The position numbers were made by a program, and so were the translations under genes. Under the pieces are notes generated by a model, which was not told where the DNA came from, did no database searches, and worked only from the letters and a program-made list of their open reading frames with translations. A stretch of DNA of 64,000 nt, from positions 62,001 to 126,000 of the forward strand of contig NZ_LWQT01000010.1 of NCBI RefSeq assembly GCF_001650715.1. Reading direction: 5' to 3'. Positions 8,495-15,631 of the stretch are shown in pieces. Source of the stretch: Paramagnetospirillum marisnigri (GTDB lineage: Bacteria; Pseudomonadota; Alphaproteobacteria; Rhodospirillales; Magnetospirillaceae). Every line of letters begins with the position of its first letter. Positions within the stretch are counted from its first letter, which is position 1.

Positions 8495-8596
8495 TCATCC
8501 CGACGCCCATGGGGCGGAGGGATCTCGTCTTGGGTCGGTGTCTCAGAATCGGCACCGTCCTTTCAAGCGGGGATCCCTCGCTACCGCTCGGGATGA
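8495..8596. repeat. 102-bp palindromic repeat element, copy 1
   Basis: The element is bounded by perfect 9-bp inverted ends, TCATCCCGA and TCGGGATGA, with inner arms GGAGGGATC and GATCCCTC that would extend a hairpin. An element of exactly the same length and ends occurs at 55239-55340. The outer 25-30 bp are well conserved and the middle is divergent, as expected of an old non-coding mobile or REP-type repeat. Confidence 0.75.
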
Positions 8597-8605
8597 CAAG
8601 ACGCC

Positions 8606-9193
8606 TCAGCCGCCCTTCACCCGGCTGGTCAGGTCCGGGCCGGAACGGCGGCGCATGGCGACTTCGCGCCTTGCGTCGGCATGCTGGGCCTCGCGCAGGG
8701 CTTCCTCGATGGAATTGATATGGGCCTCGGCGGCCTGGCGCGCCAGGGCCGGATTTCTGGCTTCGACCGCCTTCCAGATGGCCTGGTGCTGGCGCAGGAA
8801 GCCGTCGCGCACGCCGCGCCTGCGATAGAGGTCGGAGCGGTCGTAGAACACGCCGCCCTTCAGCATCTCGAATACGCGCCGCATCACATGGGTCATCACC
8901 AGATTGTGGGCGGATTCGTAGATGGCCAGATGGAATTCGGCATCGGCGGCGGCTTCCTGGCTGGGGTCGTCCAGGGCATGGGCGCGCTCCATGGCATCCA
9001 GGCAGGCGCGCAGGCGGGCCAGATCGGCGGCCGAGGCCCGCTCGGCCGCCAGGGCGGCGGCGCTGCCCGCCATGACGCGGCGGAATTCCAGATAGTCATA
9101 GGCGGTATGGGGATGGGCCTGCAGCAGCCGGGACAGCGGGTCGCTGGCGGGCTCTGGGGATGGGGCGGCAACTGGTGGGGTGTTTCGGCTCAT
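8606..9193 (-). CDS. FCD-domain protein lacking the GntR winged-helix domain
   Basis: A 195-residue protein (from ATG 9193) made almost entirely of an FCD effector domain. It aligns well with the FCD half of the GntR regulator at 11238-12023: YDYLEFRRVMAGSAAALAAE against FDYLEFRRFVEGSAAYYAAL, FHLAIYESAHNLVMTHVMRRV against LHLAVYEASHNLVMLHIMRSL, and DRSDLYRRRGVRDGFLRQHQAIW against NRAKLYQRQGVRELLLEQHRAIY. Only about 24 residues precede the alignable linker (DPLSRLLQAHPHTAYDYLEF), so the usual N-terminal HTH is absent. Extending to ATG 9277 adds MISRCKWKKSRTYFSGLAEP, which is not an HTH. The FCD metal/ligand residues (Asp, His, His) look retained. It could bind lactate or pyruvate and modulate the full-length paralogue. 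Confidence 0.75.
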   Translation of the reverse strand: MSRNTPPVAAPSPEPASDPLSRLLQAHPHTAYDYLEFRRVMAGSAAALAAERASAADLARLRACLDAMERAHALDDPSQEAAADAEFHLAIYESAHNLVMTHVMRRVFEMLKGGVFYDRSDLYRRRGVRDGFLRQHQAIWKAVEARNPALARQAAEAHINSIEEALREAQHADARREVAMRRRSGPDLTSRVKGG

Positions 9194-9300
9194 GGAGCCA
9201 GGATAGCCCCAGCCCAATGGCTCGGCCAATCCGGAAAAATAGGTACGACTCTTTTTCCATTTACATCGAGATATCAAATCGTATATCCAGCAAGAATGTT

Positions 9301-9319
9301 TGGTAAAAAAGTTTGACCA
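9301..9319. promoter_or_regulatory. Putative lactate-regulon operator upstream of lactate permease
   Basis: TGGTAAAAAAGTTTGACCA is the most symmetric of the three 19-bp sites (TGGTnAAA nnn TTTGACCA). It lies 51 bp before the permease start codon and also upstream of the divergent FCD gene, so one site could control both. Confidence 0.6.
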
Positions 9320-9369
9320 TTGGCGCCGGAGCCCCGGGTTCCGCCGCCCAGATCGAGAGGGGAGGAAAC

Positions 9370-11013
9370 ATGCAGCCTTGGATGCAGGTCTATGATCCGG
9401 CCGGAAGCCTGGTGCTTTCGTCGCTGGCCGCCGCCATACCCATCATTTTCTTTTTCGTGGCCCTGGCCCTGCTCCGCATGAAGGGGCATGTGGCGGGAAC
9501 CATCACCGTCCTGCTGGCCATCGCGGTGGCCATCGTGTTCTACAAGATGCCGGTGGCGGCGGCGCTGATGGCGGGCGTCCAGGGCTTCCTGTTCGGCCTG
9601 TGGCCCATCGCCTGGATCATCATCGGCGCGGTGTTCCTCTACAAGGTCACGGTCAAGACCGGCCAGTTCGAGATCATCCGCGCCTCGGTGGTGTCCATCA
9701 CCGCCGACCAGCGTCTGCAGATGCTGATGATCGGCTTTTCGTTCGGCGCCTTCCTGGAAGGCGCGGCGGGCTTCGGCGCCCCGGTGGCCATCACCGCCGC
9801 CCTGCTGGTGGGCCTCGGCTTCAACCCGCTTTACGCCGCCGGTCTGTGCCTGATCGCCAATACCGCGCCGGTGGCCTTTGGCGCCATGGGCATTCCGATC
9901 ATCGTCGCGGGTCAGGTCTCGGGCCTCGACCCGTTCAAGATCGGCGCCATGGCCGGTCGCCAGCTGCCGCTGCTGGCGGTGTTCGTGCCGTTCTGGATTA
10001 TCTTCATCATGGACGGCTGGAAGGGCGTGCGCGAAACCTGGCCCGCCATCCTGGTGGCCGGCGGGTCCTTCGCCTTTGGCGTCTGGTTCACCTCCAACTA
10101 TATCGGGCCGGAACTGCCCGACATCACTTCGGCGCTGATCAGCCTGGTCTGCATCACCGTGTTCCTGAAGTTCTGGCAGCCCAAGACCATCTTCCGCTTC
10201 AAGGAAGAGGGCGAGGACGAGAAGCATTCCCACGACTATACCGCCGGTCAGATCGCCCGCGCCTGGGCGCCGTTCCTGATCCTGACCGCCGTGGTGACGG
10301 TGTGGAGCCTGAAGCCGTTCAAGGCGCTGTTCGCCAAGGGGGCGGACCTGGCCTTCACCAACCTGACCTGGGATGTGCCCTATCTGCACAACCTGGTGGC
10401 CAAGGTGCCGCCCATCGTCGCCGCCGCCAAGGCCATGCCCGCCGTCTATACCCTGAACCTGCTTTCGGCCACCGGTACCGCCATCCTGATCTCGGCCATC
10501 ATCACCATCCTCATGCTGCGCATGAAGGGGTCGGACGGGTTCAAGACCTTCGTCGAAACCCTGAACGAGCTGAAGCGGCCCATCTATACCATCGGCACGG
10601 TGCTGGCCTTCGCCTATGTCTCCAACGCCTCGGGCCTGTCCACCACCCTGGCGCTGCTGCTCACCGGGGCGGGACCGACCTATCCCTTCTTCGCGCCGGT
10701 GCTGGGCTGGCTGGGCGTGTTCCTCACCGGGTCCGACACCTCGTCCAACGCCCTGTTCGGCGCGCTGCAGGCCACCACGGCCCATCAGCTGGGGCTCAGC
10801 GACATCTTGATGGTGGCGGCCAACACCACCGGCGGCGTCACCGGCAAGATGATCAGCCCGCAATCCATCGCGGTGGCCTGCGCCGCCGTGGGTCTGGTGG
10901 GTCACGAGAGCAATCTGTTCCGCTTCACCCTGAAGCACAGCATCTTCTTCGTGGTCATCATTGGTGTGATCACCACGCTGCAGGCCTATGTCTTCACCTG
11001 GATGATTCCGTAA
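9370..11013 (+). CDS. lldP: Lactate permease (LctP/LldP family)
   Basis: A 547-residue polytopic inner-membrane protein with about 12-14 hydrophobic helices, the length and sequence style of the LctP lactate:proton symporters. Recognisable family segments are [52 protein letters not shown] and, near the C-terminus, [39 protein letters not shown] choose ATG 9370 ([10 protein letters not shown]) because GAGGGGAGGAAAC lies directly upstream; the ORF extends to 9313 without a ribosome site. It would import L- and D-lactate, and possibly glycolate, for the adjacent dehydrogenases. An operator-like palindrome lies at 9301-9319 and a strong terminator follows at 11201-11234. Confidence 0.92.
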   Translation: MQPWMQVYDPAGSLVLSSLAAAIPIIFFFVALALLRMKGHVAGTITVLLAIAVAIVFYKMPVAAALMAGVQGFLFGLWPIAWIIIGAVFLYKVTVKTGQFEIIRASVVSITADQRLQMLMIGFSFGAFLEGAAGFGAPVAITAALLVGLGFNPLYAAGLCLIANTAPVAFGAMGIPIIVAGQVSGLDPFKIGAMAGRQLPLLAVFVPFWIIFIMDGWKGVRETWPAILVAGGSFAFGVWFTSNYIGPELPDITSALISLVCITVFLKFWQPKTIFRFKEEGEDEKHSHDYTAGQIARAWAPFLILTAVVTVWSLKPFKALFAKGADLAFTNLTWDVPYLHNLVAKVPPIVAAAKAMPAVYTLNLLSATGTAILISAIITILMLRMKGSDGFKTFVETLNELKRPIYTIGTVLAFAYVSNASGLSTTLALLLTGAGPTYPFFAPVLGWLGVFLTGSDTSSNALFGALQATTAHQLGLSDILMVAANTTGGVTGKMISPQSIAVACAAVGLVGHESNLFRFTLKHSIFFVVIIGVITTLQAYVFTWMIP

Positions 11014-11054
11014 AAGTTCGCGCGGCTTAGGGCGACGTATTCTCTCCACGCGTC

Positions 11055-11127
11055 ATGGCCGGCCCCCGGATCAAGTCCGGGGGTGACCCGGCCATCCATG
11101 GACCCCCGGGTCAGGCCCGGGGGTGAC
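11055..11127. repeat. Tandem pair of REP-like palindromes
   Basis: Two near-identical 21-bp palindromes of the form CCCCCGG(A/G)TCA(A/G)G(T/C)CCGGGGG occupy 11063-11083 and 11103-11123, each followed by TGAC. The first is nested in a longer ATGGCCGG/CCGGCCAT repeat. Elements of this form are common in intergenic spaces of alphaproteobacteria. They lie between the permease stop codon and its terminator. Confidence 0.7.
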
Positions 11128-11200
11128 GATAAGGAGAATTCTATTCGGCCAAACCCGGGCAGACACCAACCCTCCCGCATCCCCTGATGCCGGACAACCT

Positions 11201-11234
11201 GGCCCGGACGAGCGATCGTCCGGGCCTTTCTTTT
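11201..11234 (+). terminator. Rho-independent terminator after lactate permease
   Basis: GGCCCGGACGA and TCGTCCGGGCC form a perfect 11-bp stem with a 4-nt loop, followed by TTTCTTTT. It ends three bases before the stop codon of the convergent GntR gene. Confidence 0.88.
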
Positions 11235-11237
11235 GAT

Positions 11238-12023
11238 TTACTTGCGGGCGGAGGCCAGGTCGGCGTTGGCGAAGCGGCGCAGGCTGACTTCCAGGCGGGC
11301 GTCGGCCTCGGCGATTTCCATCAGGGCGGCGCGGGTGAAGTCGATATGGGCCTCGGCGGCGGCCTTGGCGGCGTCGGGATCGCCCGCCATCACCGCCAGA
11401 TAGATGGCGCGGTGCTGCTCCAGCAGCAATTCGCGGACGCCCTGGCGCTGATACAGCTTGGCGCGGTTGTAGAACACGTCCTTGCGCAGCATGTCCGACA
11501 GCGAGCGCATGATGTGCAGCATCACCAGATTGTGCGAGGCCTCGTAGACCGCCAGATGCAGGTCGGCATCGGCCTCGGCCTCGTCCGAGGAATCGTCCTT
11601 GCCATGGGCGGCTTCCATGGTCTCGAAGCGCTGGCGCACGATATCGCGGTCGATCTCGGTGCCCCGCAGCGCAGCGTAATAGGCGGCCGAACCCTCGACG
11701 AAGCGGCGGAATTCCAGATAGTCGAAAGTGGTTTCCGGCCGCGACGCCAGGGCGGCGTAAAGCGGCTCGGTGAAGCCCTCGCCCAGCAAGGGCGCCACAT
11801 AGGTGGCGCCACCGCGCCCCGAGGTCAGCATGCCGCGCTTTTCCAGCTTTTCCAGCGCTTCGCGCAAGGAGGGGCGGGAGACATCGAAACGCTGGGCCAA
11901 TTCACGCTCGGCCAGCAGTCGCTCGCCCGGGCGCAGGCTCCCCTCCAGGATCAACTGCTCCAACCGGTCGGCGATGGTATCGGCCAGCTTGGCCGGCCTG
12001 ATGGGGTCCGTCATCGTCACCAT
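11238..12023 (-). CDS. GntR/FCD-family transcriptional regulator (LldR/PdhR-like)
   Basis: A 261-residue regulator with an N-terminal winged helix (residues about 8-75: LADTIADRLEQLILEGSLRPGERLLAERELAQRFDVSRPSLREALEKLEKRGML) and a C-terminal FCD domain (about 95-235). I choose ATG 12023 because CAGGAG lies 9 nt upstream; the frame is open to 12065. Regulators of this class control lactate genes (LldR) or pyruvate dehydrogenase (PdhR) and release DNA on binding lactate or pyruvate. It is divergent from pyc, and the shared 140-bp region contains the third copy of the 19-bp palindrome and a CATGTAAAG/CTTTACATG inverted repeat. It probably represses lutA, lldP, pyc and itself. Confidence 0.85.
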   Translation of the reverse strand: MVTMTDPIRPAKLADTIADRLEQLILEGSLRPGERLLAERELAQRFDVSRPSLREALEKLEKRGMLTSGRGGATYVAPLLGEGFTEPLYAALASRPETTFDYLEFRRFVEGSAAYYAALRGTEIDRDIVRQRFETMEAAHGKDDSSDEAEADADLHLAVYEASHNLVMLHIMRSLSDMLRKDVFYNRAKLYQRQGVRELLLEQHRAIYLAVMAGDPDAAKAAAEAHIDFTRAALMEIAEADARLEVSLRRFANADLASARK

Positions 12024-12062
12024 CTCGTTAAACTCCTGGTTTCTGTACCCCCGGCCTTCGCT

Positions 12063-12113
12063 CATGTAAAGTCGCTAATCCCTCGGCTGGGAGTGTCCGG
12101 CCACCTTTACATG
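12063..12113. promoter_or_regulatory. Long-spaced inverted repeat between GntR gene and pyc
   Basis: CATGTAAAG (12063-12071) and CTTTACATG (12105-12113) are perfect inverted copies with 33 bp between them. The TTTACATG core also occurs upstream of lutA (8443-8469 region), and a partial TTTACAT upstream of the permease (about 9260). It may be a second operator type. Confidence 0.45.
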
Positions 12114-12115
12114 GG

Positions 12116-12134
12116 TGGTAAAAAGATTTATCCA
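12116..12134. promoter_or_regulatory. Putative lactate-regulon operator upstream of pyc
   Basis: TGGTAAAAAGATTTATCCA lies 31 bp before the pyc start codon and about 95 bp before the divergent GntR start. It matches the lutA and permease sites at the TGGTAAAA half and the CCA end, placing pyruvate carboxylase under the same control. Confidence 0.58.
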
Positions 12135-12164
12135 ACAATTCTCTTTAGTGAAAGTTGGTGATCC

Positions 12165-15100
12165 ATGGCTGTCGCGACCTCCGCTTCCCATCCGCTGCGC
12201 AAGCTGCTCGTCGCCAATCGCGGCGAAATCGCCATCCGCATCTGTCGAGCCGCCACCGAACTGGGGTTGGCGACGGTGGCGATCTATTCCACCGAGGACC
12301 GCTTCGCGCTGCATCGCTTCAAGGCCGATGAAAGCTATCTGATCGGCAAGGGCAAGGGACCCATCGAGGCCTATCTCGCCATCGACGAGATCGTTCATGT
12401 GGCCAAGGAGGCCGGCTGCGATGCCGTTCATCCCGGTTATGGCTTCCTGGCGGAGAACCCGGATTTCGCCGATGCGGTCCGCGCGGCGGGCATGGTGTTC
12501 GTGGGGCCAAGCTCCCATGTGATGCGGCTGCTGGGCAACAAGGTGGCGGCGCGCAATCTGGCGGTGAGCGCCGGGGTGCCGGTGATGCCCGCCACCGGGC
12601 CGCTGCCCGCCGATGAGGCCGAATGCAAGCGGCTGGCGGCGGCGGTGGGCTATCCCCTGATGCTGAAGGCCAGTTGGGGCGGCGGCGGTCGCGGCATGCG
12701 GGTGGTGGAGGGCGAGGCCGAACTGACCGAGCTGGTGGCGGTGGCCCGGCGCGAGGCCAAGGCCGCCTTCGGCAATGACGAGGTCTATCTGGAAAAGCTG
12801 GTGCGCCGTGCCCGCCATGTGGAGGTCCAGGTCCTGGGCGATTCCAAGGGCAATCTGGTGCATCTGTTCGAGCGTGACTGCTCGGTGCAGCGCCGCAATC
12901 AGAAGGTGGTGGAACGCGCCCCGGCGCCTTATCTCGACGGCCGCCAGCGGGCGGAGCTGTGCGCTTCGGCGCTGAAGCTGGCCCAGGCGGCGGGCTACGA
13001 GAACGCCGGTACCGTCGAATTCCTGATGGATATGGATTCGGGGCTGTTCTACTTCATCGAGGTCAATCCCCGCGTCCAGGTGGAGCACACGGTGACCGAG
13101 GTGGTCACCGGCATCGATATCGTCAAGGCGCAGATCAAGATCGCGGGCGGTGGTTCCATCGGCTCGCCGGGCTCCGACGTGCCCAAGCAGGCAGATATCG
13201 CGCTCAACGGCCACGCCATCCAGTGCCGCATCACCACCGAGGACCCGGGCAACAACTTCATCCCCGATTACGGCCGCATCACCGCCTATCGCGGCGCGGC
13301 GGGCTTCGGCATCCGTCTCGATGGCGGCACCGCCTTTTCCGGCGCGCTGATCACGCGGTATTACGATTCCCTGCTGGAAAAGGTCACCGCCTGGGCGCCG
13401 ACCCCGGAGGAAGCCATCGCCCGCATGGACCGGGCGCTGCGCGAATTCCGCATCCGCGGTGTCGCCACCAACCTGACCTTCCTGGAATCGGTGATCAGCC
13501 ATCCCCGCTTCGTCGGCTGCGCCTACACCACCCGCTTCATCGACGAGACGCCGGAACTGTTCGCCAAGCAGGATCGCCGCGACCGCGCCACCCGCATCCT
13601 GCGCTTCGTCGGCGAGGTCATGGTCAACGGCAATCCCGAGGTGGAGGGGCTGGTCAAGCCCAAGAGCCCGGTGGTGCCCGAGGCGCCCGCCCATCCCCTG
13701 TCGGACCCGCCCGCCGGGACCAGGCAACTGCTGGACCGGCTGGGGGCCGAGGGGCTGGCCCAGTGGATGCTGGAGCAGAAGCGGGTGCTGGTCACCGACA
13801 CCACCTTCCGCGATGCCCATCAGTCGCTGCTCGCCACCCGCATGCGGAGCTATGATCTGCAGGCCGCCGCGCCCGCCTATGCCCGGCTGCTGCCGGGGCT
13901 GTTCTCGGTGGAATGCTGGGGCGGCGCCACCTTCGACGTGGCCATGCGCTTCCTCAAGGAGGACCCGTGGGAGCGGCTGCACGGCTTCCGCAATTCCATG
14001 CCCAACCTGCTGCTGCAGATGCTGCTGCGCTCGGCCAATGCGGTGGGCTATACCAACTATCCCGACAATGTGGTGCGGCATTTCGTCAAACAAGCCGCCG
14101 AGAACGGAGTCGATGTCTTCCGGGTGTTCGACTCCCTCAACTGGGTCGAGAACATGCGGGTCGCCATGGATGCGGTGCGTGACTCGGGCAAGCTCTGCGA
14201 GGCCGCCATCTGCTACACCGGCGACCTGTTCGATCCCGACCGCGCCAAATACGACCTGAACTACTATGTCGGCATGGCCAAGGCGCTGGAGAAGGCGGGC
14301 GCCCATGTCCTGGGGATCAAGGACATGGCGGGGCTGGCTCGCCCTCGCGCCATCACCGCCCTGGTCAAGGCGCTGAAGCAGGAGGTGGGGCTGCCCATCC
14401 ACTTCCACACCCACGACACTTCGGGCCTGTCGGCGGCTTCCGTGCTGGCGGCGGTGGACGCCGGGGTGGATGCGGTGGACGCCGCCATGGATTCCATGAG
14501 CGGGTTGACCAGCCAGCCGCCGCTGGGCTCCATCTGCGCCGCGCTGAAAGGCCATGAGCGCGATCCCGGCCTCGATCCCCAGGCATTGAACCGTTTGTCC
14601 GCCTACTGGGAGAAGGTCCGCGCGCTGTATTCCCCGTTCGAGGCCGATATCCGCTCCGGCACCGCCGATGTCTATCGCCACGAGATGCCGGGCGGCCAGT
14701 ACACCAATCTGCGCGCCCAGGCCCGTTCCCTAGGCGTCGAGCAGCATTGGGACTGGGTGGCCCAGGCCTATGCCGACGTCAACCAGATGTTCGGCGACGT
14801 GGTCAAGGTCACTCCCACCTCCAAGGTTGTCGGCGACATGGCGCTGATGATGGTGACCAGCAACCTGACTCCCGCCGATGTGCTGGACCCCGACAAGGAA
14901 ATCGCCTTCCCCGAATCGGTGGTCTCGTTCTTCAGGGGCGATCTGGGCCAGCCGGTGGGCGGTTTCCCCGAAGCCCTGCAGAAGAAGGTCCTGGCCGGGG
15001 CCAAGCCCATCACCCTCCGCCCCGGCGCGGTGCTGGAGCCCACCGATCTGGAGGCCGCCCGCGCCGAGGCCGAGAAGAAGGCCGGGCGCAAGGTCACCGA

Positions 15101-15626
15101 GGCGGAACTGGCCTCATTCCTGATGTATCCCAAGGTCTTCACCGATTATGCGGTGCATCACCGCCATTTCGGTGATGTCTCCATGCTGCCCACCGACGTG
15201 TTCTTCTATGGCATGCAGCCGGGCCAGGAAATCACCATCGACCTGGAAAAGGGCAAGAGCCTGGTGGTGCGCTTCCTCGCCATCGCCGAGGCCGACGAGG
15301 ACGGCGAGCGCAAGGTGTTCTTCGAGCTGAATGGCCAGCCGCGCACCGTCAAGGTGGCCGACCGCAAGGTGGCGCCCGCCCGGGTGGCTCGGCCCAAGGC
15401 CGAACCCGGCAATGCCAATCATGTGGCGGCGCCCATGCCCGGCCTGGTGGTCAGCGTCGCCGTGCGGGCGGGCCAGGAGGTGGAAAAGGGCGACCTGCTG
15501 GTCGCCATCGAGGCCATGAAGATGGAAACGGCGGTTCGCGCCGAGCGGGCGGGCACCATCGCCGAGGTGAGCGTTTCTCCCGGAACCCAGGTGGAGGCCA
15601 AGGATCTGCTGGTGGTGATGGCCTGA
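12165..15626 (+). CDS. pyc: Pyruvate carboxylase
   Basis: A 1153-residue single-chain enzyme that carboxylates pyruvate to oxaloacetate with ATP and biotin. The biotin carboxylase domain begins KLLVANRGEIAIRICRAA and has the ATP-grasp loop GGGGRGMRVV and the EVNPRVQVEHTVTE segment. The carboxyltransferase domain starts near residue 545 (VTDTTFRDAHQSLLATRM) and includes FDSLNWVENMRVAMDAVR. The C-terminal biotinyl domain carries EAMKMET with the biotinylated Lys1119. Length is typical. It lies beside the lactate genes and behind a shared operator-like site, so it probably supplies oxaloacetate when cells grow on lactate. The gene ends 5 bp before the convergent kinase gene with no visible terminator. 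Confidence 0.96.
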   Translation: MAVATSASHPLRKLLVANRGEIAIRICRAATELGLATVAIYSTEDRFALHRFKADESYLIGKGKGPIEAYLAIDEIVHVAKEAGCDAVHPGYGFLAENPDFADAVRAAGMVFVGPSSHVMRLLGNKVAARNLAVSAGVPVMPATGPLPADEAECKRLAAAVGYPLMLKASWGGGGRGMRVVEGEAELTELVAVARREAKAAFGNDEVYLEKLVRRARHVEVQVLGDSKGNLVHLFERDCSVQRRNQKVVERAPAPYLDGRQRAELCASALKLAQAAGYENAGTVEFLMDMDSGLFYFIEVNPRVQVEHTVTEVVTGIDIVKAQIKIAGGGSIGSPGSDVPKQADIALNGHAIQCRITTEDPGNNFIPDYGRITAYRGAAGFGIRLDGGTAFSGALITRYYDSLLEKVTAWAPTPEEAIARMDRALREFRIRGVATNLTFLESVISHPRFVGCAYTTRFIDETPELFAKQDRRDRATRILRFVGEVMVNGNPEVEGLVKPKSPVVPEAPAHPLSDPPAGTRQLLDRLGAEGLAQWMLEQKRVLVTDTTFRDAHQSLLATRMRSYDLQAAAPAYARLLPGLFSVECWGGATFDVAMRFLKEDPWERLHGFRNSMPNLLLQMLLRSANAVGYTNYPDNVVRHFVKQAAENGVDVFRVFDSLNWVENMRVAMDAVRDSGKLCEAAICYTGDLFDPDRAKYDLNYYVGMAKALEKAGAHVLGIKDMAGLARPRAITALVKALKQEVGLPIHFHTHDTSGLSAASVLAAVDAGVDAVDAAMDSMSGLTSQPPLGSICAALKGHERDPGLDPQALNRLSAYWEKVRALYSPFEADIRSGTADVYRHEMPGGQYTNLRAQARSLGVEQHWDWVAQAYADVNQMFGDVVKVTPTSKVVGDMALMMVTSNLTPADVLDPDKEIAFPESVVSFFRGDLGQPVGGFPEALQKKVLAGAKPITLRPGAVLEPTDLEAARAEAEKKAGRKVTEAELASFLMYPKVFTDYAVHHRHFGDVSMLPTDVFFYGMQPGQEITIDLEKGKSLVVRFLAIAEADEDGERKVFFELNGQPRTVKVADRKVAPARVARPKAEPGNANHVAAPMPGLVVSVAVRAGQEVEKGDLLVAIEAMKMETAVRAERAGTIAEVSVSPGTQVEAKDLLVVMA

Positions 15627-15631
15627 GGGTG

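Noticed and set aside
9274..11049. 591-codon minus-strand ORF opposite the lactate permease
   Set aside because: His/Asp/Gly-rich antisense translation; the plus strand encodes an unmistakable membrane transporter.
12075..14681. 868-codon ORF on the minus strand opposite pyruvate carboxylase
   Set aside because: It is an antisense shadow of pyc produced by GC-rich codon structure; low-complexity Gly/His/Gln-rich translation with no domain.
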